From Streptomyces cynarae (GTDB lineage: Bacteria > Actinomycetota > Actinomycetes > Streptomycetales > Streptomycetaceae), in assembly GCF_025642135.1 (NCBI RefSeq), contig NZ_CP106793.1, forward strand, positions 3,786,001 through 3,850,000: a DNA stretch of 64,000 nucleotides, in the 5' to 3' direction. This document shows, one piece after another, positions 48,002 through 57,529 of the stretch (positions are counted from its first letter, which is position 1; each line of letters starts with the position of its first letter). The notes beneath the pieces were generated by a model that saw only the letters and a program-made list of their open reading frames with translations, was not told where the DNA came from and ran no database searches. Made by a program: the position numbers and the translations under genes.

Positions 48002-48075
48002 TGGACCTGAGGGGATTTGAACCCCTGGCCCCCTCGATGCGAACGAGGTGCGCTACCGGACTGCGCCACAGGCCC
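48002..48075 (-). tRNA. tRNA-Ala (anticodon CGC)
   Basis: A 74-nt cloverleaf on the minus strand. Acceptor GGGCCTG pairs with CAGGTCC, one G-T pair, discriminator A. D-loop contains GTCCGGTAG. The anticodon stem is CCTCG/CGAGG with loop TTCGCAT (CGC, reading GCG). The T-arm is AGGGG-TTCAAAT-CCCCT. The CCA is not encoded. Confidence -1.
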
Positions 48076-48170
48076 TTGCAACGAGTGAAACTCTAGCATC
48101 CCCATCGGCTGGTCAGGAAATCCGTTCCAGAGCCGCCCCGGCTGCGGGCAATCGTGCCGTCACCCGCCCC

Positions 48171-49351
48171 CTACTCGTTCGCGGCCCGCGGCCGCTCCCC
48201 CTCCTCGTACTGGTCGAACAGCGGGGTCCGCCCCCGCTCACGCGACCGCCGGGCCGACGCCGCCCGCCGGGCATCGCTCCGGCCGGAGGCGTCGACGTCG
48301 GCGGCTTCCGCCCGCTCCCCCGGCTCCGCCCCCGGCGCGGCTCCGCGCCGCCCGTCGAGGGCGCGGCCTCCGCCGTGCTCGACCGTGCCGAGCTCCACGC
48401 GTCCGGCGTGCCGAGGTCCACACTCGGCGTCGCCCGCGGAGCGACCGGGGCGGTCACATACGTCGGCAGCGGCACCGGCACCGGGTCCCAGCTCTCCCCC
48501 TGCCCGGGCCTGCGCTGCCGTTCCCGCTGCTGGTCCACCCACTCCGCGTGGTCCGTCTGCTCCACGAGCGCGCGTCGGTCGGCGGCCAGTGCGGACAGCC
48601 CGGGGTCGTTCTCCGGCTCGGGGCCGTCCTCCGCCTCGTCCCCGTCGGAGTCGACCGGCGGCCGCCGCCTCGGCTGCCGCTCCCGCAGCCGCCGCGCCGC
48701 CGCCTCGGCCCGTCGCCGGTCCATGGTGTACGTGAACCGCTTCCGCTCCTGCGCCCGCAGGTACGCGATGTACGCGCTCAGCAGCACGGCCGGCACGCCC
48801 GGCGCCCACAGGAACGCGAGCCCCCCGACCGCGGCCACGATCGCGCCGAGCGTGAAGGCGAGGAAGAGCATCACGGTCGTACGCCGTCGACGTGCGAGCA
48901 CCTTGGAGCGCCGGGCGCGCGCCATGGCCTCCGCCGAGGAGACCTTCCGCGCCCGTGGCACCGGTCCGGGCGCACCCGGCTCGGCCGCGCGCGGCTCCCC
49001 CGGCTCCGCCCGTTCTCCCTGCTCCCGCCGGGGCTGGCCTTCCGGCTCCGCCTCCACCCGCGCCCGCGGCTGCCGCCGGGTCGGGGGCATGGCGAAGGAC
49101 CGGACGTCCACCGAGCCGGTGGCACCGTCCGGCTGCGCGCCGGGCTCCCCCTCATCGGCGGAGCGCGCCCGCAGGTCCTTGGCGTATCGGCGCTCCATGC
49201 CCGCCCGTCCGGACAGCAGCCGGATGGCGGTGCTGAAGCGTTCCGTCGGACGAGACTCGTTCAGCTCGTCCTGCCTACGGAGCCACATCGGCACCAAGTA
49301 GGCGGCCCAGGCCCCGACAATGACTGCGTAGATGAGGCCGCTGCTGCTCAC
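48171..49351 (-). CDS. sepX: Divisome membrane protein SepX/GlpR, frameshifted near the C-terminus
   Basis: An actinobacterial membrane protein that stabilises the division machinery; in Corynebacterium GlpR is the receptor for the gephyrin-like Glp. N-terminal helix MSSSGLIYAVIVGAWAAYL, a conserved RQDELNESRPTERFSTAIRLL stretch, and two central helices near residues 165-200. The start is GTG 49351. As read, the frame runs to 48113 with a degenerate tail. The natural end, GRTPLFDQYEEGERPRAANE at 48171, lies in another frame with all-G/C third positions. One missing base at about 48310-48360, within a GC-rich repeat, explains this. Same operon direction as glp, moaC and rimJ. Confidence -1.
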
Positions 49352-49535
49352 GCCTCACACGGTAGAGGGGTTTGCGTGAGGCCATCTGCCAATTGAGCCG
49401 GTGTGTCGCACGATCTGGCTGATATTTCGAACTTTTTTTGGGACCGATGCGATCAGCAGACCGACGGGGCCGCTAATTCATTGCCCCCAGACGGACGCGA
49501 GACGATCGCCATCCGATCAAATTCGAACACATTTT

Positions 49536-50144
49536 TTATTTCCCAGGGTGACGGTGGGCCTGCTGAGAGCGTGCCCGGTGCCAGCGCGCCAGCAAGCCCT
49601 CGGGCACCTCTTCCGCGGTGAGCGCGAAGACCAGATGGTCCCGCCAGGCCCCGTCGATGTGCAGATAACGGGGCCGGAGCCCTTCCTCACGGAATCCCAG
49701 TTTCTCCACGACCCGGCGACTCGGACCGTTCTCGGGGCGAATGCAGACCTCGATGCGGTGCAGCCCGACAGTGCGGAAGCAGTGGTCGACGGCGAGCGCC
49801 ACGGCCGTCGGCATCACCCCGCGGCCCGCGACCCCCTCGTCCACCCAGTAGCCGACGTGCCCCGAGCACATCGAGCCCCAGGTGATCCCCGCCACCGTCA
49901 ACTGCCCCACCAGGCGCCCCTGGTACTCGATGACGAACGGCAGCATCCGGCCCGCCCTGGCCTCGGCGCGCAGGTGCCGGACCATCTGCCGGTAGGTCGG
50001 CCGGTGCGCTGTCGGGCCGCCGGGCGCGGGCGGCGGAACGGTCGCCTCCCACGGCCGCAGCCACTCCCGGTTGCGCCGGTTGACCTCCCGCCAGTCCCGC
50101 TGGTCGCGCAGCCGTATCGGCCGGAGGACGACGTCGCCGTCCAC
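49536..50144 (-). CDS. rimJ: RimJ-like GNAT N-acetyltransferase
   Basis: A 202-residue RimJ/RimL-type GNAT that acetylates protein N-termini or small molecules. VVLRPIRLRDQRDWREVNRRN begins the fold. GVAGRGVMPTAVALAVDHCF is the acetyl-CoA loop, and the RIEVCIRPENGPSRRVVEKLGF block is family-typical. GTG 50144, no strong ribosome site. Lies between mog and sepX, as rimJ does in the Corynebacterium glp locus. Confidence -1.
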   Translation of the reverse strand: MDGDVVLRPIRLRDQRDWREVNRRNREWLRPWEATVPPPAPGGPTAHRPTYRQMVRHLRAEARAGRMLPFVIEYQGRLVGQLTVAGITWGSMCSGHVGYWVDEGVAGRGVMPTAVALAVDHCFRTVGLHRIEVCIRPENGPSRRVVEKLGFREEGLRPRYLHIDGAWRDHLVFALTAEEVPEGLLARWHRARSQQAHRHPGK

Positions 50145-50170
50145 CAGCTCGACGGGCCAGGATGGGCTGT

Positions 50171-50752
50171 TCAGCTCGCACCCCCACTCGGTCTGGGGCG
50201 GTCCTCGCGGATCGCGGACCCGCCGGCGTCGGCGCGGGGGTGGTCCCCGCCGCGGATCTGGTCGACGGCGTGGACCAACAGGGGCTCCAGGACGGCCAGT
50301 CCGTCCCTCACCCCGCCGGTGGACCCCGGCAGGTTGACGATCAGCGTGCTGCCGGCGACTCCGGCCAGTCCCCGGGAGAGCGCCGCCGTGGGCACCTTCT
50401 CTCTTCCGAACGCCCTGATGGCCTCGGGAATGCCCGGGACCTCGTAGTCGATCACCGCGCGGGTCGCCTCGGGGGTGCGATCGGTGGGGGATATGCCGGT
50501 GCCCCCGGTGGTCACGATCACGTCGTAGCCGGCGCGCGAGCCCGTCCGCAGTGCGTTCTCCACCGGGTCACCGTCCGGGACGACCCACGGGCCGTCGACC
50601 GCGAAACCGAAGCGGGTGAGCGCCTCCGCGATCAAGGGGCCGCCCTTGTCCTCGTACACGCCCGCGGCCGCGCGGTTCGACGCGGTCACCACCAGGGCCG
50701 CGTACGGCGCCAGGAGTGCACCGCCGGTCGGCGGCTCGACCGGTGCCGTCAT
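50171..50752 (-). CDS. mog: Molybdenum cofactor adenylyltransferase-like protein (Mog/MoaB family)
   Basis: A 193-residue MPT-binding protein that adenylates molybdopterin before molybdate insertion. Motifs: [43 protein letters not shown] and [20 protein letters not shown], which form the MPT pocket. ATG 50752 overlaps the moaC stop (ATGA). Together with moaC and glp/moeA it forms a cofactor block. Confidence -1.
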   Translation of the reverse strand: MTAPVEPPTGGALLAPYAALVVTASNRAAAGVYEDKGGPLIAEALTRFGFAVDGPWVVPDGDPVENALRTGSRAGYDVIVTTGGTGISPTDRTPEATRAVIDYEVPGIPEAIRAFGREKVPTAALSRGLAGVAGSTLIVNLPGSTGGVRDGLAVLEPLLVHAVDQIRGGDHPRADAGGSAIREDRPRPSGGAS

Positions 50753-51228
50753 GCCCGGCTCCAGTCGCCCGACTTCCCGCCCGTCTTCTCCTCCACGCGC
50801 ACGTCCGTGATCACCGCCGCCTTGTCGACCGCCTTGACCATGTCGATCACGGTGAGCGCCGCGACACTGACCGCGGTGAGCGCCTCCATCTCGACACCCG
50901 TGCGGTCGGTGGTCTTCACGGTGGCCGTGATCTCCACGGCGTCGTCCGCGACCGACAGATCCAGCTTCACACCCGACACCGCGAGCGGGTGGCACAGGGG
51001 GATGAGGTCGGGGGTCCGCTTCGCGCCCATGATGCCCGCGATGCGCGCGGTGGCCAGCGCGTCGCCCTTGGGGACGCCCTCACCGCGCAGCAGTTCGATC
51101 ACGCGCGGTGAAACCAGCACACGGCCGCTGGCGCGCGCGGTGCGTTCGGTGACGTCCTTCCCTGAGACGTCGACCATGCGGGCCGCCCCCGCGTCATCGA
51201 TATGGGTCAGTCTGTCCTGCGAACTCAT
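50749..51228 (-). CDS. moaC: Cyclic pyranopterin monophosphate synthase MoaC
   Basis: A 159-residue enzyme that with MoaA forms the first intermediate of molybdenum cofactor synthesis. [39 protein letters not shown] and [26 protein letters not shown] are the classical MoaC blocks. ATG 51228 with GGGAG upstream. Coupled to mog. A 185-bp gap with no coding signal separates it from the glp stop. Confidence -1.
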   Translation of the reverse strand: MSSQDRLTHIDDAGAARMVDVSGKDVTERTARASGRVLVSPRVIELLRGEGVPKGDALATARIAGIMGAKRTPDLIPLCHPLAVSGVKLDLSVADDAVEITATVKTTDRTGVEMEALTAVSVAALTVIDMVKAVDKAAVITDVRVEEKTGGKSGDWSRA

Positions 51229-51413
51229 GTGCTGCGGCACTCCCGGTCCTGGCCCGGCACGCGGGCCTGTTGTGCGCGACACGGTACCGCCAACCGGGCA
51301 GGATCAGCCGCCCAAGGTCCACGGACCGGATACGGAGCCGCGACCGGACCGCAGGGACAGACCCGTCCGGCCGGGCGAAGCCTCCGAACCCGGACAACAC
51401 GGGGCGCCCGGCG

Positions 51414-52735
51414 TCAGCCGAGCAGGACCACCTCGACGTCCGTGCCCGGCTCGATGGAGGTGTCGTCCTCGGGGACCACGATCAGGGCGTCCGCCTGGGC
51501 GAGGGCGGCGATCAGGTGGGAGCCCGCGCCGCCCACCGGGGTCACCGTGCCGTCGGCGTACGTGCCGCGCAGGAACTGCCGGCGGCCCGCGGGCGACGTC
51601 AGCGCCTTGTCCGCCTTCAGGACGGCTCTGGTCCGGGGGCGGTGCACGTCCGGCAGGCCCATCAGGGTGCGGATCGCCGGGCGTACGAACAGCTCGAAGG
51701 AGACGTACGACGACACCGGGTTGCCCGGCAGCGCCAGCAGCGGCGTGTGGTCGGGGCCGATGGAGCCGAAGCCCTGGGGCTTGCCGGGCTGCATGGCGAG
51801 CTTGCGGAACTCGACGCCGCCGCCCGCCTCGTCCGCGTCGCCCACGGAGGACAGCGCCTCCTTGACGACGTCGTACGCGCCCACGCTCACCCCTCCGGTG
51901 GTGACCATGAGGTCGGCCCGGACGAGCTGGTCCTCGATGGTGGAGCGCAGCGTTTCCGCGTCGTCGGCGACCGCGCCGACCCGGTAGGCGATGGCGCCGG
52001 CGTCCCGGGCGGCGGCGGTGAGCGCGAAGCTGTTGGAGTCGTAGATCTGGCCTGCCGCCAGTTCCTCGTCGGGCTGGACGAGTTCGCTCCCGGTGGACAG
52101 GACGACCACGCGCGGACGCGGGCGCACGCGTACCGTGCCGCGGCCGATCGCGGCGAGCAGCGCGATCTGCGGCGGCCCGAGGACCGTGCCGCCGCCAGGG
52201 CGAGATCGCCGGCCCGGACGTCGCTGCCCTCGGCGCGCACGTGCGCGCGTGCCTCGGCCGGGCGGTGGACCCGCACCTGCCCCGCGGCTTGCTCGGGCGC
52301 GAGGCTGCGGGCGCGCATCCCGGAGACGGGACCGCCGCCCAGCCCGCCGTCGGTCCACTCCACGGGGACGACGGCCTCGGCGCCCGGCGGCAGCGGGGCG
52401 CCGGTCATGATGCGCGCGGCCTGACCGGGCCCGACGTGCAGCAGGTCGGCCGCGCCCGCCGCGACGTCGCCGATCACCGTGAGGACGGCCGGGAACTCCT
52501 CGCTCGCGCCCGCGACGTCCGCGACCCGCACCGCGTACCCGTCCATGGAGCTGTTGTCGAACGGCGGCAGTGACAGGGGCACCATGACGTCGTCGACCAG
52601 GACGCAGTCCTGGGCGTCGAGCAGGTTCAGCTCGATCGGCTCCAGGGGGCGGACGGTGGTGAGGACGTCCTCCAGGTGTTCGTCCACCGTCCACAGGCGG
52701 TCCTGGCCGGTGGTGCGGGTCGCGGCGGCGCTCAA
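51414..52735 (-). CDS. glp: Gephyrin-like Glp / molybdopterin molybdenumtransferase MoeA, frameshifted
   Basis: A MoeA-family protein; in Corynebacterium the paralogue Glp links FtsZ to its receptor GlpR, while classic MoeA inserts molybdate. The N-terminal half (52735 to about 52197) reads DRLWTVDEHLEDVLTTV, PPFDNSSMDGYAVR and MTGAPLPPGAEAVVPVEW. The C-terminal half in the next frame (from about 52188 to 51414) reads GTVLGPPQIALLAAIG, VVLSTGSELV, VTTGGVSVGAYDVVKEAL and LALPGNPVSSYVSFELF. One missing base near 52188-52197 would join them. The start is TTG 52735 with GAGGAG inside the galU 3' end. Adjacent to galU, rimJ and sepX/glpR. Confidence -1.
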
Positions 52736-52739
52736 ATCG

Positions 52740-53642
52740 CTACATCTCCTCGGCTACGAAGCTGCGAAGCCAGGTCCTGAAGCCAGGGCCCAGGTCTTCA
52801 CGTTCGCATGCGAGTCTGACAATGGCACGCAGGTAGTCGCCACGGTCGCCGGTGTCATAGCGGCGGCCCTTGAAGACCACGCCGTGCACCGGGCCGCCGA
52901 CCTTCTCGTCCTCGGCGAGCTGCTGGAGGGCGTCGGTGAGCTGGATCTCGTTGCTGCGCCCCGGCTCCGTCTTGCGCAGGATGTCGAAGATGTGCGGGTC
53001 GAGTACGTAGCGGCCGATGACGGCGTAGTTCGACGGGGCGTCCGCCGCGTCCGGCTTCTCGACCAGGCCGGTCACCTGGACGACGTCGCTGTCCTCGGTG
53101 GTCTCGACGGCCGCGCAGCCGTAGAGGTGGATCTGCTCGGGCGCGACCTCCATGAGCGCGATGACACTGCCGCCGTACTGCTCCTGGACGTCGATCATGC
53201 GCTTGAGCAGCGGGTCGCGCGGGTCGATCAGGTCGTCGCCGAGGAGGACCGCGAACGGCTCCTGGCCGACGTGCGGGGCGGCGCACAGGACGGCGTGGCC
53301 GAGGCCCTTGGGGTCGCCCTGGCGGACGTAGTGCATGGTGGCGAGGTCGCTGGACTCCTGGACCTTGGCGAGCCGCTCGGCGTCGCCCTTCTTCTCCAGG
53401 GCCGACTCGAGCTCGTAGTTGCGGTCGAAGTGGTCCTCGAGGGGGCGCTTGTTGCGGCCGGTGACCATCAGTACGTCGTCGAGCCCCGCGGACACGGCTT
53501 CCTCGACCACGTACTGGATCGCGGGCTTGTCGACGACCGGCAGCATCTCCTTGGGCGTGGCCTTGGTGGCCGGCAGGAACCGGGTGCCGAGGCCGGCAGC
53601 GGGGATGACAGCCTTGGTGATCCTGGGGTGCGACTGAGTCAT
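52740..53642 (-). CDS. galU: UTP-glucose-1-phosphate uridylyltransferase GalU
   Basis: A 300-residue nucleotidyltransferase making UDP-glucose for envelope polymers. AAGLGTRFLPATKATPKEML is the nucleotide-binding motif, and GDDLIDP, LVEKPDAADAP and GRSNEIQLTDALQQL match GalU. ATG 53642. Head of the galU-glp-moaC-mog-rimJ-sepX run; its last codons hold the ribosome site for glp. The 95-bp divergent gap to the cyclo-ligase contains a CTCATATGAG palindrome (53699-53708). Confidence -1.
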   Translation of the reverse strand: MTQSHPRITKAVIPAAGLGTRFLPATKATPKEMLPVVDKPAIQYVVEEAVSAGLDDVLMVTGRNKRPLEDHFDRNYELESALEKKGDAERLAKVQESSDLATMHYVRQGDPKGLGHAVLCAAPHVGQEPFAVLLGDDLIDPRDPLLKRMIDVQEQYGGSVIALMEVAPEQIHLYGCAAVETTEDSDVVQVTGLVEKPDAADAPSNYAVIGRYVLDPHIFDILRKTEPGRSNEIQLTDALQQLAEDEKVGGPVHGVVFKGRRYDTGDRGDYLRAIVRLACEREDLGPGFRTWLRSFVAEEM

Positions 53643-53737
53643 GTCCGCAACGATATCCGGTGGGTATGTGCGGAAACTGTGGCTCCGGTTAATTGGCTCT
53701 CATATGAGCGCATTGTGAACGAGGAGGCCACTGACCT

Positions 53738-54361
53738 GTGGGTCCCATGGAACACCAGGCAGAGCCTGGCAAGCGTATGTTGCGGCAAGGCTTCCTCGCG
53801 GTGAGGAGTGCGTTGACCGCCGATGACGTGCGGGAAGCGGCGGCGGCGCTGGCCGAACGGGCCCTGGAGCTGCCCGAGCTGGCGCACGCGCGCACGGTGG
53901 CCGCGTACGTCTCCGTGGGGAGCGAACCCGGCACGCTCGCGCTTCTGGAGGCGCTGCGCGTGCGGGGCGTGCGCGTACTGCTCCCGGTGCTCCTGCCGGA
54001 CAACGACCTCGACTGGGGGACGTACGCCGGGCCGGAGTCCCTGGTGAGCGTGCGGCACGGCGGGCGGATGGCCCTCCTGGAACCCGCGGGCGAGCGCCTG
54101 GGCCCGGAGGCCGTCCGGGAGGCCGACGCCGTACTGCTTCCCGGGCTGGCGGTCGACGCCCGCGGCATGCGCCTCGGGCGCGGCGGCGGCTCCTACGACC
54201 GTGTGCTGTCCCGCCTGGAGCGCGCGGGCGCCGAGCCCGTCCTGGTGGTGCTCCTGTACGACGCGGAGGTCGTCGAGCGGGTCCCCGAGGAGGCGCACGA
54301 CCGCCCGGTGCACGCCGTGGTGACACCGTCGGGCGTACGCCGCTTCCACCGCCGGCCGTGA
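53738..54361 (+). CDS. 5-formyltetrahydrofolate cyclo-ligase
   Basis: A 207-residue enzyme converting 5-formyl-THF to 5,10-methenyl-THF with ATP. The family motif LGRGGGSYDR is near residue 150. Earlier blocks are KRMLRQGFLAVRSAL and VLLPVLLPDNDLDWG. GTG 53738 with GAGGAGG about 11 nt upstream; an ATG three codons later is possible. Divergent from galU. Confidence -1.
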   Translation: MGPMEHQAEPGKRMLRQGFLAVRSALTADDVREAAAALAERALELPELAHARTVAAYVSVGSEPGTLALLEALRVRGVRVLLPVLLPDNDLDWGTYAGPESLVSVRHGGRMALLEPAGERLGPEAVREADAVLLPGLAVDARGMRLGRGGGSYDRVLSRLERAGAEPVLVVLLYDAEVVERVPEEAHDRPVHAVVTPSGVRRFHRRP

Positions 54362-54389
54362 CGCCGCCCGTGAGAGCCCCGCACATGGA

Positions 54390-54421
54390 AACGGCCCTTC
54401 ACGCGCGCGTGAAGGGCCGTT
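54390..54421. terminator. Bidirectional terminator
   Basis: A 13-bp stem AACGGCCCTTCAC / GTGAAGGGCCGTT with a GCGCGC loop, between the convergent cyclo-ligase and penicillin acylase genes. Confidence -1.
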
Positions 54422-54439
54422 CTCACGGTGAGGCGCCCG

Positions 54440-57253
54440 TCAGGGCTTGAGCACCAGCGTGTCGGTCGTGCTCTTGTCCACCGCGTCCTTCGAGAAGTCC
54501 CACGGCAGCAGCTCGCCCTTGACCCACTTCTCCGTCTGGTCGGTGTAGTGCGCGCTGTAGGCGTGACCCGAGGCACCGCTGAGGTTGATCCACTTGGACT
54601 TGTCGAGGTCTGCCAGGTTGACCACCATCCGCATCGACGGCACCCACAGGGCGTTGTAGCCGCCCGCCGCGTTCCAGCCGGTGGCGTTCACGGTCGCCTC
54701 GCCGCCGTCCAGCTTCCAGGGACCGCGGTTGAGCATGTACTGCAGTATGCCCGGGCCGTCGGTGCCCAAGGTCTGGTTCCTCAGGAACAGGCGGTGCAGC
54801 CGGCCCCAGCTCCAGGTGTCCATGTCCTTGCCGAGCTTGGCGACCAGCTCCCAGGTCGCGTCCTTCATGGCGCGCCCGAACAGCTCGTCACGCGTCGTCG
54901 TGGCCGGGTCGGTGCGCGTCGCCGGCGACTGCCACCAGTCGTTCTTCTCGTCGTCGACGATGTTGCGGACCACCTCGAACCAGCGGTCACCGCCGTCCGG
55001 CTGCGCCTGGTCAGCTTCGCGCTGGCCGCACTCGCGGACCTTGCGGTCCTCGTCGGCCGGGCCGGTGGAGTCGGCGGGCTCCACCCACAGGCACTGGCCC
55101 TTGACCCGCAGCTCCTTGGGCAGCTTGTTGCCGAAGGCGAGCTTGAGGATGTTGCGCCAGACCGCGTTGAAGTACGCGGCCGCCGCCGAGTCGGAGTCCT
55201 GGGTGTAGTCCCAGCCCTCCAGCAATTTCTGCGCCGCGCGGACGTGCTTGTCCGAGACGTCGATCTTCAGCAGCTTGGGCACCAGCAGCTTGGCGATCTC
55301 GCTGCTGTTGTCGAGCTGCATCTGCCGCATGTCGTCGGTCGAGATCTTGCCGCCGCCCTTGATCTTCGACTCGATCAGGTCGGTGATCCGCTGGCTGCGC
55401 GAGCCGTAGCCCCAGTCCGTGGTGAGCGTGTAGGGGTACTTGCTCTTGTCGATCACGGCCTGGTTGGCGGTGACGATGTAGCCGCGCTTGGGGTTGAACT
55501 CGTAGGGCAGCGCGGCCTTCGGGATGTAGCCGGTCCAGTCGTACTTCGAGTCCCAGCCGGGCGCCGGGATCGAGCCGTCGTCGCCCTGGGCGCGCGTGGG
55601 GATCTTTCCGGGCAGCTGGTAGCCGATGTTGCCCTGGGTATCGGCGTAGATCAGGTTCTGCGAGGGCACGTCGAAGGAGCGGGCCGCCTGGCGGAACTCG
55701 GACCAGTTCGACGCCTTGTCGATCGCGAAGACGGCGTCCATGGTGTTGCCGGGGTCCAGCGCGGTCCAGCGCAGGGCGACGCCGTAGCCGTCGGCGCGGT
55801 CGGGGGCCAGGGTGTCGACGGTGGCCTTCTTGCCGACGTTGACGAGTTCGTCGTCGCGGTCGGACAGCAGGGGCATGTCGTTGTTCGCCTCACGGACGAC
55901 GATCTTCTTCGAGTCGCCGCCCGCCACCTTGATCGTCTCGGTGCGGGTGGTGAACGGCACGACCTTGCCGTCCCTCAGGTAGCCGTCGCCGGACAGCTTC
56001 TCCAGGTAGAGGTCGGTGACGTCGACGCCGGAGTTGGTCATGCCCCAGGAGATGTTCTGGTTGTGGCCGATTATCACGCCGGGCATGCCGGCGAAGGTGT
56101 AGCCGGTGACGTCGTAGCCGCACTTGCTGGAGACGGTCGTGCAGTGCAGGCCCATCTGGTACCAGACCGACGGCAGCGATGCCGACAGGTGCGGGTCGTT
56201 GGCCAGCAGCGGCTTGCCGGTGATGGTGTGGCTGCCGGCGACGACCCAGGAGTTGGAGCCGATGCCGTGGCCGTTCACGCCGACGGCGGTCGGGACGTCG
56301 GCCAGGAGGTTCGTGAGACCCGCCAGCTGGCTGCGCAGGGACGGAGAGGCCGAGGAGGCCGAGGTCGACGTGGACGTCGAGCTCGACGTGCCGGGCGTCG
56401 ACTGCGAGCCCGTCGTCCCCGTAGCACCCTTCGAGCCTGCCGTGGCCGCGGTACCCGTCGAGTCGGTCTGCTCGAACGCCTTCGTGAGGGCGTTGTACTC
56501 GCCCTCCTGGACGATCGGCTTGTTGCGGCCGTACGGGTACTCCGGGTACAGGTCCGCGATCTGCTTGGGGCCCAGGCGGCTGGTCATCAGGGAGCGGTCG
56601 ATCTCGTCCTGCATGTTGCCGCGCAGGTCCCAGGCCATCGCCTTGAGCCAGGAGACCGAGTCGACCGGGGTCCACGGCTGGGGCTGGTAGTCGTTGGTCA
56701 GGCCCAGCGCCGCGTACTCCAGGGAGATCTCCTTGCCGTCCTTGCCCTTCAGATAGGCGTTGACTCCCTTGGCGTACGCCTGGAGGTACTCCTTCGTGGA
56801 GGCCGACAGCTTGGTGTCGTACTCCTTCTGCGCCACCCGGTCCCAGCCCAGGGTGCGCAGGAACTCGTCGTTCTTGACCTGGCTCTTGCCGAACATCTCG
56901 GACAGGCGTCCGGACGTCATGTGGCGGCGCACGTCCATCTCGTAGAACCGGTCCTGCGCCTGGACGTACCCCTGCGCCATGAACAGGTCCTCGTCGGAGG
57001 ACGCGTAGATCTGCGGGATCCCGTAGCCGTCGCGCTTGACGTCGACGGGACCCGACAGGCCCTCGAGCGTGATCGTCCCCTTGGTCTGCGGGAAGGAGGC
57101 GCGCACGGTGCTGACGGACCAGTAGCCGCCGTATCCGAAACCTCCCACAAGGGCCACAACCAGGACGATCACGAGCAGTCGGGCTCTGCGCCCCTTCTTC
57201 CTGCCGGACTTGCCGGGCTTCTGGCCGGAAGAGGCGGTGGTGTTGGGGGGCAT
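54440..57253 (-). CDS. Penicillin acylase-family (Ntn hydrolase) protein, membrane-anchored
   Basis: A 937-residue penicillin amidase-family Ntn hydrolase. A basic N-terminus and one helix (ARLLVIVLVVALVGGFGYGGYW) precede the alpha chain. A Ser/Thr-rich linker (about residues 265-310) follows, then the beta-chain start GSNSWVVAG with nucleophile S333. Conserved DRFYEMDVRR and NDPHLSASLPSVWYQM are present. Autocleavage before S333 is expected. Substrates may be N-acyl homoserine lactones, acylated amines or beta-lactams; the sequence does not say which. ATG 57253 with AAGGA nearby. Confidence -1.
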   Translation of the reverse strand: MPPNTTASSGQKPGKSGRKKGRRARLLVIVLVVALVGGFGYGGYWSVSTVRASFPQTKGTITLEGLSGPVDVKRDGYGIPQIYASSDEDLFMAQGYVQAQDRFYEMDVRRHMTSGRLSEMFGKSQVKNDEFLRTLGWDRVAQKEYDTKLSASTKEYLQAYAKGVNAYLKGKDGKEISLEYAALGLTNDYQPQPWTPVDSVSWLKAMAWDLRGNMQDEIDRSLMTSRLGPKQIADLYPEYPYGRNKPIVQEGEYNALTKAFEQTDSTGTAATAGSKGATGTTGSQSTPGTSSSTSTSTSASSASPSLRSQLAGLTNLLADVPTAVGVNGHGIGSNSWVVAGSHTITGKPLLANDPHLSASLPSVWYQMGLHCTTVSSKCGYDVTGYTFAGMPGVIIGHNQNISWGMTNSGVDVTDLYLEKLSGDGYLRDGKVVPFTTRTETIKVAGGDSKKIVVREANNDMPLLSDRDDELVNVGKKATVDTLAPDRADGYGVALRWTALDPGNTMDAVFAIDKASNWSEFRQAARSFDVPSQNLIYADTQGNIGYQLPGKIPTRAQGDDGSIPAPGWDSKYDWTGYIPKAALPYEFNPKRGYIVTANQAVIDKSKYPYTLTTDWGYGSRSQRITDLIESKIKGGGKISTDDMRQMQLDNSSEIAKLLVPKLLKIDVSDKHVRAAQKLLEGWDYTQDSDSAAAAYFNAVWRNILKLAFGNKLPKELRVKGQCLWVEPADSTGPADEDRKVRECGQREADQAQPDGGDRWFEVVRNIVDDEKNDWWQSPATRTDPATTTRDELFGRAMKDATWELVAKLGKDMDTWSWGRLHRLFLRNQTLGTDGPGILQYMLNRGPWKLDGGEATVNATGWNAAGGYNALWVPSMRMVVNLADLDKSKWINLSGASGHAYSAHYTDQTEKWVKGELLPWDFSKDAVDKSTTDTLVLKP

Positions 57254-57529
57254 CGCTGTCCTTGCTGTCCTAACACGAGCGGCAGGGCGGGCTGTGCTTT
57301 CTACTGAGCGCTGGAGCAACCATAGGCGCAGGGCCCGGTCCGCCTTGACGCGGAGTCGGGAACCAGCCCGGACTGGAGTTCGATCACACGGCCGAAGCGT
57401 CAAGAAAGCGTCAAGAGTTAGGTAAGCTAATGAAGTAGTCGGAGTGAAGTCCGCCCCAGCACCGGGCTTCGCGTGCTCGGATCGTGGCGTCGCACCGCGG
57501 CCCACGGATTGGCGAGAAGGGAACGGCCG
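57254..57529. other. Divergent promoter region between acylase and antiporter
   Basis: 276 bp without a gene on either strand. Both neighbouring genes must be transcribed outward from here. A relatively AT-rich patch (57405-57445, including TAGGTAAGCTAATGAAG) is the best promoter candidate for the rightward antiporter. No operator repeats are obvious. Confidence -1.
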
